Below, piece after piece: positions 19,191-29,113 of a stretch of DNA of 64,000 nt. The notes beneath the pieces were generated by a model, which made no database searches, was not told where the DNA came from, and saw only the letters and a list, made by a program, of their open reading frames with translations. The position numbers and the translations under genes are program-made. Position 1 is the stretch's first letter. The number at the start of each line of letters is the position of its first letter. Source of the DNA: Azolla caroliniana (taxonomy: Eukaryota; Polypodiophyta). The stretch lies in assembly GCA_043228905.1 (NCBI GenBank), contig JBHGNT010000015.1, positions 6,324,001 through 6,388,000 on the forward strand. The letters run 5' to 3'.

Positions 19191-20130
19191 GTGAAGATGA
19201 GGGGAATTGAACTCGCTGAAGCCATGGCGGCAGTAGTAGACCGATTGGTGAATGGTCATGAAGGTACGGGTGCCCTCGACAGGGCCATGGAAATGATCGT
19301 CGGCACAATAGGCCAGTTTGAAGGTAAGAATGCAACAAGGTATCTCGAGGCCTATCGGGCTGAAATGATAATGAGGGACATCTCGGAGGACCGAAGACTG
19401 TCAGGATTCTCTCAGGTGGTGACGCCGAGCATCCATGTGGAGGTGCTCGAGGTGTAGGCTGGTTGCCAGACTTGGGAGGAGTTCGAAGGATGACTTCTTG
19501 AGAGGTACGGGTTCAATGACTCTCTCCGGTTGTCGAAGCAGGAGTTTATGGAATGGGTCGAAAGTCCTGGAAAGGGGAGGAACACATTGGTGCTCCTTCA
19601 AGAGTTCGAGAAATAGTTTGCTCGGCTCTCAGCGTTGGACAAGATCGTGCTCGACACGAGCCGTGTCCTGCTGTTCATCAAGTCTGTGGATGCGTAGGAT
19701 CGGGAGAAGGTGGGTCTCCTATTGGAAATAGATGATGGGCTCACGACCGACTGGGCCATGGTAAAAAGGGTCTTCAGCCGTTTCAACAAACTGTGTGAGT
19801 GGAGAGAAGAGGGCCCATCGGCAGCAAGACCGATGGTGGGGAGACAACTTGAAGAACCGATTCCGGCTCGAACGGAAGAGACGCGAAGGTGGATTGAGTC
19901 CAACACGGTCTCGATTGATGTGGTGAAGGGCCTGTCCGGAGGCATGACCCTAGAAGAGCTCACTAAGATGGTATGGGACCTCCAGATCACGCAGGCCTGG
20001 AGAGACAGTGGGGGACAGTCGCATGACTGAATGCCTCTGGTCGACCAACAATGTATGTGGTGCGACATAGTTGGCCACACCCGAAGAGACTACACGGATT
20101 TTACTGAGGCACTTAGAAGCAATGTGGTGT
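19191..20130 (+). pseudogene. GB gag remnant
   Basis: The frame begins MRGIELAEAMAAVVDRL and continues through a capsid-type region (GQFEGKNATRYLEAYRAEM; QEFMEWVE-like segment; EKQFARL-type segment), then IDDGLTTDWAMVKRVFSRF. A zinc-knuckle remnant (CMWCDIVGHTRRDY, about 20052-20094) has lost its last Cys to Tyr. Premature TAG codons at 19456, 19614 and 19695 stand where Gln would fit. A frameshift lies near 19490. No full product is possible. Confidence 0.8.
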
Positions 20131-20147
20131 ACCTACGGAATGGGTAG

Positions 20148-21050
20148 GTGCACGTGAGTGAGACTCGGGAAGCCTTGGGATGGAATACCGGTCGGGATGG
20201 AATGAAACGATTAATGGAAGAAGTCGCGGTGCGACACGCTGAGGCCATCCATTATTCGACATCTGTTGGTATCCAGGTCAGAAGTGACAATAGCCTGAAA
20301 TCGAAAGACTCTAGGTTGTGGCCACTAGTGTTGGAAGGTCTTTCTGGACTATGGTTGAGCAAGGGAGAAGTAGACCGCGCGGAGAAGCGGGTTCGGGAGG
20401 TTACGGGGTGTAACGATTCGGTCAAGGAGAAGACCGGTTTCGTGGAAGCGGCCTGCTAGAACTACGAGGTTCTAGTGGAAGATAAGTGAGCGGGAAAGGG
20501 CAGAGGAGTCGGACCCTCTGGCTGGTACGAGACGTGGAGCGTGTTGAAGAGAAATGACGCCGACGGTCCCAGCTCAGAGGAAAGACTGAAACCGGTGGGC
20601 TACGAGCTAGGCTCAAAAATAGAGAAGACGACGGACTTACGGAAAGTCCTTGAAGAACGAATCCTTGGCAGCAGGGTGGAGTTGTCTCTAAGGGAAGTGT
20701 TGGGAATCGCCAAGGAGTCCCACGACTCCATCATAGACTTGGTGATGCGTATTTAAGGCTCACGATGGAGCCGGAACCGGAAAAGCCCGTGGAAGTGCGA
20801 ATGACGTACTTAGATGATGCGGCCGTCGAAAATGAATTGGCGAATAGCCACTACTCGAAGCTACATTGGGCGAGAGAGACTACGAAGACCCCTGTCCGGA
20901 TCGGGAACGTTCAAGAGCCAGTGGTGGCCCTAATAGACCATAGATCTGAAATCAACCTGATGTCAATGGATTTCTACAAAAAGGGGAAGTGGCTGATTAA
21001 CACCAAGCACGAGTGGAAAATACGTGCAACTATGCGCGCTATAGAGTAGC
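20148..21050 (+). pseudogene. GB gag C-terminus and protease remnant
   Basis: The segment RKVLEERILGSRVELSLREVLGIAKE (about 20637-20720) is the conserved helix pair before protease in this gypsy lineage. The protease has VVALIDHRSEINLMS (about 20922-20966). The usual D-H-G-S is changed to D-H-R-S, which should destroy the flap-turn glycine. Stops at 20457, 20486 and 20754 and shifted frames break it. The 20148-20456 stretch is not recognised beyond its position. Confidence 0.7.
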
Positions 21051-21416
21051 TACACGGGGCATGCCCGAATGTACGTGTGAAGATTGGCGATGTCGAGATC
21101 GATCAACACTTTTTTGTGGAGGAGACTTCCTCGCATCTGGTGATCCTCGGCAAACGATACATTATGGTGGCCCGTATGGAGACCAAGTGCTAGACAACGG
21201 TGTGGCGTACGCGCGGGTGAAGAGCCAAGACAAGCGTCACTCCGTCCAATTTTTGATTGTGCGACTGAACCATCAGCATAACCGCGAATCTCTCGGCAGC
21301 AACGACCGAGAGGATTTTTAGAGAGGACTATCAAGGCGTGGGGCCGCAATAGTCCGGACACCCCGGAGCAACCCCACACGTGTACCATAGATAGGAAATT
21401 TTGGTTCTCCGACAAT

Positions 21417-21596
21417 GGAGGTTGTATTATAACCGGCGTCAGAGGCTAGGAAAAGAAGCGGGTCGAAGAGCGTTTAAGGGTGTGCGGTGCCCTTAGCCCC
21501 GAAGACGAGATGAGGAGGTTGTATTATAACCAGCGTCAGAGGCTGGGAAAAGAAGCGGGTCGAAGATCGTTTAAGGGCGTGCAATGCCCTTAGCCG
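21417..21596 (+). repeat. 97-bp tandem duplication in GB
   Basis: GGAGGTTGTATTATAACC starts at 21417 and again at 21514; about 80 of the following bases match with a few substitutions. It falls between protease and RT and disrupts the frame. Confidence 0.8.
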
Positions 21597-22317
21597 TGGA
21601 GGCGGTCTCTTTCGATGACACCCTTAGAGAGATCGGGAGGGTAGCCGATGAAGGAATGAGTGAAGACCGGGTAATTCCAATCAATTCCTTGGAAGTGTAC
21701 GAAGTCATTGCGGACTTCAGGGAGAAGGTTGGGTCGGAGAAGATGGCCCTAGTTGTCACCAAATACAAGATTGTGGACTGGAAGGTGAGGCCTGTCGTGA
21801 CTCCCTTGTCGAAGGTCAGCGAAGAGTGGATGAAAGGGGTCGCATCATACCCAAGTTTGCTGAATCCGGATGTCATAGGGCACTGGTTCACCGACGAGAC
21901 GACACGGGAGGTGAAGGTCGGTGGGGGTGGCTTCCTACTGCCCGTGGAAGAGGACCGGTTTCGGAGGATGCTCGGGAGGCACGGGAAGGCCTTCACATTC
22001 TCACGAGAGGAGATCGGGTGCATCGACCCGACAATCATAGAGCTGATGGTTATCTTCACAGTACCACACGTGCCATGGAATCTCAAACCAATTCCGGTAC
22101 CTAGAGCTCACATCTCGAAGCTGATGGAGCTGCTGAGCAGAAGGTGGAGATGGGCAATCCTTGAGTTGTCAAGTGCCCCATATTCGAATTGGTGGTTTAC
22201 AATGCCAAAAAAGAACGGCACATTACGCTTCATTCAGGACCTACGGGCGGTCAATAAAGTGACCATTCGGAACGCAGGGATCGGGCCAACCATCGATGAG
22301 TTCGCGGAGGCCTTCGC
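21584..22317 (+). pseudogene. GB RT N-terminal part
   Basis: The frame runs from 21584 through PWNLKPIPVPRAHI (about 22075) into the fingers of reverse transcriptase (PYSNWWFTMPKKNGTLRF; QDLRAVNKVTIRN). It reaches the palm start DEFAEAFA, where CA is inserted after 22317. It continues at 27812 with RRSIYSVGDLYSRYD. Confidence 0.85.
22313..22317. other. Target-site duplication of CA, left copy
   Basis: TTCGC directly before the CA LTR; the right copy is at 27807-27811. Confidence 0.85.
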
Positions 22318-23046
22318 TGCTGGTAGGCAGGTCCCTCCGGATGGAAGGGAGAAGAACAGTGCCGACGAACGAACTCGGCCGAGGCCGACAGGCCTCGGCC
22401 AAAACGGTATGAACCGGATGGGGAGTACCCGACTGCGGAGAGCCGGATGGTGTAGGCCCGGTATGAACCGGATGGGGAGTACCCGACTGCGGAGAGCCGG
22501 ATGGTGTAGGCCCGGTATGAACCGGATGGGGAGTACCCGACTACGGAGAGCCGGATGGTGCAGGCCCGGTATGAACCGGAGGAAGAGACATATTCGTAAA
22601 TATGTTTCTGAGAGCCCATCGAGGCAACATTTGTAAATAGCCGAAAAGTCATATTAGTATAAATATGACTTAGGGCAAACTTTTAGTTGTGTCGTTTTGT
22701 TGTTGTTATTCTTCCTTGTTGGTGCAAGAAGAAGATAGAGCGCGTAACTGTACAGACAGAGAGAGAGAGACGAGGTCGTTGCCTCTGTTGTAACCGCCGC
22801 CTGTGGCGAAGATCTGAGAGCACGAGGTTGTTGCCTCAGTGAACTCACTGTTGTATATTCCTACATAGTGACAGTTTGCAGCCTCTGGGCTGCCGTGGTT
22901 TTTCCCCTATTTTGGGGTTTTCCACGTAAACCTCCTGTGTACCATTTCTCCCCTTTGTGTCGCGTTTCATTACCTGTTTTTCTGTGTATGAAAAGAATCT
23001 CGGTTGTGGCCGATCGTCGGACATAAGGAACGTCGAGTTCTCAACA
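22318..23046 (+). repeat. CA 5' LTR (729 bp)
   Basis: It starts TGCTGGTAGGCAGGTCCC and ends GAGTTCTCAACA. It carries three copies of a 54-bp repeat, a perfect 10-bp inverted repeat (GGCCGAGGCC/GGCCTCGGCC, about 22378-22400), a TATA-like TAGTATAAATATG (about 22654-22666) and a GA tract. Confidence 0.92.
22408..22569 (+). repeat. 54-bp tandem repeat, three copies (CA 5' LTR)
   Basis: The unit starts TATGAACCGGATGGGGAGTA at 22408, 22462 and 22516, with a partial fourth copy at 22570. The 3' LTR has two full units (27219 and 27273). The unit lies upstream of the TATA-like box, where enhancer repeats of copia LTRs usually sit. Confidence 0.95.
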
Positions 23047-23048
23047 AG

Positions 23049-23060
23049 TGGTATCAGAGC
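23049..23060 (+). other. CA primer-binding site
   Basis: TGGTATCAGAGC lies two bases after the LTR end and is complementary to initiator methionine tRNA. Confidence 0.92.
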
Positions 23061-23075
23061 GAAATCGACACAGAA

Positions 23076-24951
23076 AATGGACGAATCATTTGGCGGCATG
23101 TTCAAGCTCACCGGCTCCAACTATTCAGTGTGGAAGTCGAAGATGAGGGACATGCTCGTGGTTAAAGACCTCTGGCTGCCGGTTCAGTTCGGGGACAAGA
23201 GACCGGACAAAATCGACGCCGCGATATGGGAGGTGATGCACATGAAGACAACGGCGTACATACGATGCTTCATCGACATGAGCCTGTACAACAACTTCAA
23301 TGAAGAGAGCAAGGCTCATGAGCTCTGGGAGAAGATCGGCATAATGTTCCAGAACAAAAATGCTGTCAATCAGGTGTCGGTATTCCGGAAGCTAGTAAGA
23401 CTCCGGTACCAAGATGGCTCCAGCATGGCGGAGCATATGAATGCCTTCCAGGGGCTGATCCACCAGGCAACGTCATTGGAAGTACCTCTTGCTGATCAGG
23501 TCCTAGCGCTACTCCTGCTCGGTTCCCTCCCGGATAGCTGGGAGACGTTGGTTGTCACTTTGGGCAACGCCGGGCCGGAAGGAAAACGGTTATCCCTAGC
23601 AAGAGTAAAGTCGAGCTTGCTAGATGAGGAGGCTCGTCGGAAAGACAAAGATACGAGCTCCGACTCCAAAGCGCTCCTTACCGAATCGGAACGCGGAAGA
23701 CATAGAAACCGTAGTCCCCAGAACCGGGAGAAGTCGGGGACACGATCAAAGTCAAGGGGGAGGCCTACTTGCTTCCATTGCGGCAAGCCGGGACACTTCC
23801 AAAAGAACTGTCGGCATTTCCGTAAAGACAAGGAAACCGACGGTACCGATTCGAAGCAAACCCCGAACCGGAACGGTACAGACCGGAATGGTAAAGACCG
23901 GAGGGGTCCGGACCGGAAGGGAACGACGGCAATTGCAGCAAGTGAAGAGGAGTTGCTGCTCATCACCAAGGAGAGTGAGATAAACCATGCCGGCGACGAG
24001 ATGACCTGGGTGGTAGACTCCGGAGCGTCGTTCCACCTTACCCCGGACCGGAAATGCTTCTCATCCTACTCAGCCGGTGATCACGGCTGTGTTTGGATGG
24101 GGAATGAAGGAACATGCCGAATTGTCGGCATAGGAGACGTGTGGCTGACAACACCAACCGGATGCAAGTTGTTGTTGAAGGATGTCCGACACGTTCCGGA
24201 AGTTCATCTGAACCTGATATCAGCCGGTCGGCTAGATGATGAAGGCTACACGGGTAGCATCCGGAACGGTGTCATGAAGTTCAGCAAAGGGAGCCTGATT
24301 GTGGCTCGGGCCCGGAAGGTAAACACGTTGTACCTGATGAATGCCCGGTTATGTCCGGAAGAAGTGAATGTGGCTTCCGACACTGCCGGTGAGCTGTGGC
24401 ACAAGAGGCTACGTCACATGAGTGAGAAGGGGATGAAGAGGCTTGGAGACGACAACCTCATTCCAGTGGAGAACGTGCACTTAGAGAAGTGCACTGATTG
24501 TCTGGCCGGTAAGCAGAACCGGACCTCCTTCCGACCAAGGCCACCGATGAGACGTAATGCACCAATGGAGTTGGTGCATACGGATGTTTGTCAAGTAGAC
24601 ACGAAGTCACATGCCGGAGCGCAGTACTTCGTGACGTTCATAGATGACCACAACCGGAAGCTGTGGGCCACACCGCTGAAGATGAAGGATCAGGTGTTAT
24701 CAGTCTTCAAAGAGCTCCACGCGAGAGTGGAAAGAGAAACCGGCCGGAAGCTGAAGGCGGTTCGAGCAGATAACGGAGGAGAGTACCGGGGGCAGTTCGA
24801 GGAGTACTGCCGCTCGAAGGGAATCCGGCTCGAATTTACCGTGCCGAAGACGTCGGAACTAAACGGACTGGCCGAGAGGATGAACCGGACCATAATGGAG
24901 AGGGTCCAGAGTATGCTAGCGCATGCAAAACTACCCAAGAAGTTTTGGGTC
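23076..24951 (+). pseudogene. CA gag-protease-integrase (frame broken in integrase)
   Basis: ATG at 23076 follows the primer site by 15 bases; an earlier in-frame ATG in the LTR is unlikely to be used. Gag (UBN2 type) starts MDESFGGMFKLTGSNYSVW. The zinc knuckle CFHCGKPGHFQKNC is near residue 232. Protease VDSGASFH is near 313-320. Pre-integrase LWHKRLRHMSEKGMKRL is near 24396. The integrase core has HTDVC, DNGGEY (about residue 565) and a Glu after SELNGLAERMN. At 24951 a 20-nt deletion relative to CI removes seven residues after FWV and shifts the frame; the original frame then ends at 25020. Confidence 0.93.
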
Positions 24952-27110
24952 ATATGTGATAAACAGATCACCCTCAGTACCCTTGGACGGAGACACGCCA
25001 CAGAGAGTATGGACCGGTAAGGAAGTGTCCTACCGGCATCTGAGGGTGTTCGGGTGTCTCGCGTACGTGCATGTAGCAAAGGACCGGAGAGGAAAGTTAG
25101 ATCCAAAGACCCGGACATGCATATTCCTTGGTTACGGTGACGATGAGTTCGGCTACCGAGTGTGGGACCCGGTCGACAATAAGGTATTCCGGAGTCGAGA
25201 TATTATCTTCATGGAGGACAAGACACTCGCCGACTGGGAGTCGGAGAAGAAGATAATGAACTCCGAGTCGACCGGTAAGGATAGACTCTACAATGAGCAG
25301 ACCCAACCGGCAAGAGACCGGTTAGCACTCGAGGAACCAGCCGGTTACGGTGAGGATACCGAACCGGCAGAAGAAGAAGTAGAGGAAGCTGAGACCGGAA
25401 CCGGTCAAGACCCCGAATCGGATTCGGATGAAGAGCAAATGGAGGAATCGGTTACCGAAGCCCGAAGACGTAGATATCCTCTCAGAGAGAGAAGGGCGCC
25501 CCGGAGATTTCCGGATGCAGAGCATGTCCTGCTGACCGATGAGGGGGAGCCGGAAAGCTTCGAAGAAGCGAAGGAAGACACCCAAAACCGAAAATGGTTA
25601 AGTGCCATGCAGGATGAGATGGATTCTCTGCATGAGAACCATACGTACGAATTGGTGGAGCTGCCGAAAGGAAAGCGGGCACTCCGAAACAAGTGGGTGT
25701 TCAAGTTGAAACCGGGAGATGCCGGCAACCCCCCGAGATACAAAGCCAGGATCGTGGTGAAGGGGTTCCAGCAGAAGAAGGGTGTGGACTTCGACGAAAT
25801 ATTCGCCCCGGTAGTAAAGATGACCTCTATCCGGACGGTGCTGAGTATAGCAGCCAGCATGGATCTCGAGGTAGAGCAGCTGGACGTGAAGACGACATTC
25901 CTTCACGGAGACCTCGAAGAGGAAATCTACATGCAGCAACCGGAAGGATTTGTGGAGAAAGGGAAGGAGCACCTGGTATGCCGGTTGAAGAAGAGCCTGT
26001 ACGGACTGAAGCAGGCTCCCCGGCAATGGTACCGGAAGTTCGACTCCTTCATCACCGATCAAGGGTACCATAAGACGCAAGCCGATCACTGCGTGTTCGT
26101 GAAGAAGTTCGAAGGAGGGGACTTCCTGATACTTCTCCTGTGCGTGGATGACATGTTGATCGTCGGACGAGACCAAGGCAAAATACGGATGCTGAAGAAG
26201 GCTCTCAATCGGACCTTCTCAATGAAAGACTTGGGTCCGGCAAGACAGATGTTGGGGATGCACATCATTCGGGACCGGTCAGTGAAGCAATTATGGCTGT
26301 CACAGGAGAAGTATGTGACAAAGGTGCTTCACCGGTTCAACATGTTAGATGCAAAACCGGTCGGATCGACACTTCCGGCAAACTGCAAGTTGTCCGGCAA
26401 GCAAAGCCCGAAGACAAAAGGAGAGAAGGCAGATATGATGAAGATTCCATATGCCTCTGCCATCGAGAGCTTGATGTACACAATGGTTTGTACCCGACCG
26501 AACATTGGATACGCAGTCGGAGTGGTGAGCCGGTTCATGAGTAATCCCGGCAAGGAGCATTGGAACGCGCTCAAATGGATACTCCGGTATTTGAAGGGCA
26601 CTTCAAATATGTGTCTCCGATTCGGCTCCGGGAAACCTCAATTGGACGGTTTCACCGATTCGGACATATCGGCTGATGTGGATACCAGCCGGTCTACATC
26701 CGGGTATGTGATGACATATGCAGGGGGAGCTGTTTCGTGGCAGTCGAGGCTGCAGAAGACGGTAGCATTGTCAAGCACAGAGGCGGAGTACATGGCGGCT
26801 GTAGAAGCCGGCAAGGAAATATTATGGATGAAGGACTTCATCGGAGAGCTCGGTATTCGGCAAGAGGAATACCGACTCTACTGCAACAGTCAAAGTGCCA
26901 TCCACCTTGCTAAGAATGCTGCCTACCATTCCCGGACGAAGCATATCTAGCGGAGGTATCACTGGATCCGGGAAAGGGTAGATGACCAGGAGTTCGCACT
27001 GGCAAAGATCCACACGGCCGAGAACGGGTCAGATATGCTGACCAAAGTGCTGCCACCCGACAAGCTGGACGCATGCCGGAAGAGGATCGGGCTGGAAAGA
27101 CACCCCATGC
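24952..27110 (+). pseudogene. CA integrase C-terminus-RT-RNase H
   Basis: After the deletion the frame resumes at YVINRSPSVPLDG and runs through the GKEVSYRHLRVFGC segment. An acidic variable linker and PLRERRAPRRF follow (about 25475). RT has KWVFKLK, LDVKTTFLHGDLEEEIYM, YGLKQAPRQWY and a catalytic box read as CVDDM at 26141-26155, where related copies have YVDDM. RNase H has the TDSD, LSSTEAEYMA and NSQSAIHLAKN segments. A TAG at 26948-26950 replaces the Gln of TKHIQRR, leaving about 50 C-terminal residues untranslated. Confidence 0.92.
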
Positions 27111-27128
27111 CGGAGTGGAGGCCTTCGC

Positions 27129-27806
27129 TACTGGTAGACAGGTCCCTCCGGATGGAAGGGAGAAGAACAGTGCCGACGAACGAACTCGGCCGAGGCCGAC
27201 AGGCCTCGGCCGAAACGGTATGAACCGGATGGGGAGTACCTGACTGCGGAGAGCCGGATGGTGTAGGCCCGGTATGAACCGGATGGGGAGTACCCGACTA
27301 CGGAGAGCCGGATGGTGCAGGCCCGGTATGAACCGGAGGAAGAGACATATTCGTAAATATGTTTTTGAGAGCCCATCGAGGCTACATTTGTAAATAGCCG
27401 AAAAGTCATATTAGTATAAATATGACTTAGGGCAAACTTTTAGTTGTGTCGTTTGTTGTTGTTATTCTTCCTTGTTGGTGCAAGAAGAAGATAGAGCGCA
27501 TAACTGTACAGAGAGAGAGAGAGAGAGAGACGAGGTCATTGCCTTTGTTGTAACCGCCGCCTATGGCGAAGATCTGAGAGCACGAGGTCGTTGCCTCAGT
27601 GAACTCACTGTTGTATATTCCTACATAGTGACAGTTTGCAGCCTGTGGGCTGCCGTGGTTTTTCCCCTATTTTGGGGTTTTCCACGTAAACCTCCTATGT
27701 ACCATTTCTCCCCTTTGTGTCGCGTTTCATTACCTGTTTTTCTGTGTATGAAAAGAATCTCGGTTGTGGCCGATCGTCGGACATAAGGAACGTCGAGTTC
27801 TCAACA
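27129..27806 (+). repeat. CA 3' LTR (678 bp)
   Basis: It starts TACTGGTAGACAGG (G to A in the second base) and ends CTCAACA. Two 54-bp units are at 27219 and 27273. The 12 bases before it (GGAGGCCTTCGC, 27117-27128) equal the GB target sequence before the 5' LTR and stand where a polypurine tract is expected. Confidence 0.92.
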
Positions 27807-28692
27807 TTCGCTAGAAGGTCGATCTACTCGGTTGGCGATTTGTACTCAAGATATGATAAATTCAAACTAGTTGTAAAGAGTAGGGATATCACAACGATGC
27901 AGATCCCTCTCGGCTTAGTGCAGATGTGTACCCTGTCGTAAGGAGGGACCAACTCGGTGGTGCACATGGTGAACACGATGAACAAAGTGTTGAAGGACTA
28001 CATCCCAGACATCACCATGCCATTTTTGAACGACATCCTGATCAGTCGGACCAGACGGATGCTTGGTAGAAGGAAAGGATGAATCAGTCGGACCAGACAG
28101 ATGCCGAAAATTTGTGACAAACCATATCAATGACTGCGAGAAGGTTACAGAGGCTCGAGGGTGCGCGACTCACCTTCTCTAGAGAGAAGTCAACTTTCGT
28201 GCAATCCGAAATTTTGGTGGTTGGGCACTTGTGCGGGCCGTATGGCCGGAAACCGTCTCCGGCTAAGGTGGAAGCCATCTCCGCGATGAGAGAAGAATGC
28301 AAGTCAGTTATGGAGGTCTGAAGATTCCTGGGGGAGTGCGCGTTCTACCATATCTCGATTCCGCATTATGCACACATTGTGGAACCACTCTACGGGCTGC
28401 TGAAGAAGGGCCACAAATTTGAATGGAACGAGGAGCACGTGGAGTCGGTCCGAAGGCTGAAGAAGGCGCTTGTTGCGGCACCGGCCCTCCGAAAAGCGGT
28501 TTACGGAAAGGGTACCCCGGTTTACGTGACCATGGACATGAGCCCAACCAGACTCAGATAGGTGTTCAATCAAGAAGACGAAGACGGTGTAAGGTTCCCC
28601 ATCCGATTCGGAGCGAAAGTATTAAGCGAGCGGCAACGAGGATACGCCCAGGTTAAACATGAACTTTGGGGTATCGTTTCGGCAATCAAGGT
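27807..28692 (+). pseudogene. GB RT palm and RNase H start
   Basis: After the target copy TTCGC the frame gives RRSIYSVGDLYSRYDKF and then the catalytic region read as PFLNDILI (about 28020-28043), where V/L-D-D is expected, so the first Asp is lost to Asn. Connection-domain pieces LCGPYGRKPSPAKVEAI and FLGECAFYHISIPHYAHI (about 28225-28375) precede the RNase H start (KAVYGKGTPVYVTMD; RFGAKVLSERQRGYAQVKHELWG). Stops near 27940, 28320 and 28559 break it. CE interrupts at 28692. Confidence 0.85.
28688..28692. other. Target-site duplication of CE, left copy
   Basis: AAGGT here versus AAGGC at 42510-42514; one C/T change has occurred since insertion. Confidence 0.8.
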
Positions 28693-28919
28693 TGTTGAGA
28701 GACGAACTCAACTTCCCATAGCAATAGGTTTCACACTAGCTCATGGACATACTAGGCTAGTTTTGTAAATAGTAGAAAGAGCACTTACCCTAGCGTCGTT
28801 GGTATTTAAACCAACCCCTTGTAACTTAGTTATTGTTGGAAGTATTTTGGTTAATGCAACATACAATCTTTTATCTCTGTCTTAAGCTCTCTCTCTCTCT
28901 CTCTCTGCTCTGCCTTACG

Positions 28920-28960
<41 letters not shown>

Positions 28961-29008
28961 CAGTCCTTCTGCTATATCTCAGCCACTCTTGCTCCTCATT
29001 TCTTTACA
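28693..29008 (+). repeat. CE 5' LTR (316 bp)
   Basis: It starts TGTTGAGAGACGAAC and ends TTCTTTACA, followed at 29009 by TGGTATCAGAGC. A TATA-like TATTTAAA lies near 28803. (CT)n (28887-28906) and (AC)n (28921-28957) tracts are included. Confidence 0.92.
28887..28957. repeat. (CT)n and (AC)n microsatellites in the CE LTR
   Basis: A CT run at 28887-28906 and an AC run at 28921-28957. The CE 3' LTR has a longer CT run (42395-42434) and a shorter AC run, so the tracts have changed length since insertion. Confidence 0.95.
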
Positions 29009-29020
29009 TGGTATCAGAGC
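29009..29020 (+). other. CE primer-binding site
   Basis: TGGTATCAGAGC directly after the LTR; initiator methionine tRNA type. Confidence 0.9.
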
Positions 29021-29113
29021 GTGCAGTTGCTTGATCAAATCTATTCAATTGTGTTGTGGTACACGCCGACGATCAACAAAACCAACTCATCAACATAGAA
29101 GAAATCGACATAA

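Larger units (their letters stand above)
22318..27806 (+). mobile_element. CA: near-complete Ty1/copia element (5.49 kb)
   Basis: LTRs are 22318-23046 and 27129-27806, with a primer site, one gag-pol region and the 5-bp TTCGC target duplication in GB RT. The LTRs differ by about a dozen substitutions plus one copy of a 54-bp repeat. Coding is broken by a 20-nt deletion in integrase and a nonsense codon at the end of RNase H, so CA is recent but dead. Confidence 0.93.

Noticed and set aside
22408-22569. Regular repeats as a CRISPR-like array
   Set aside because: Units are directly adjacent without spacers and lie inside an LTR; both LTRs carry them.
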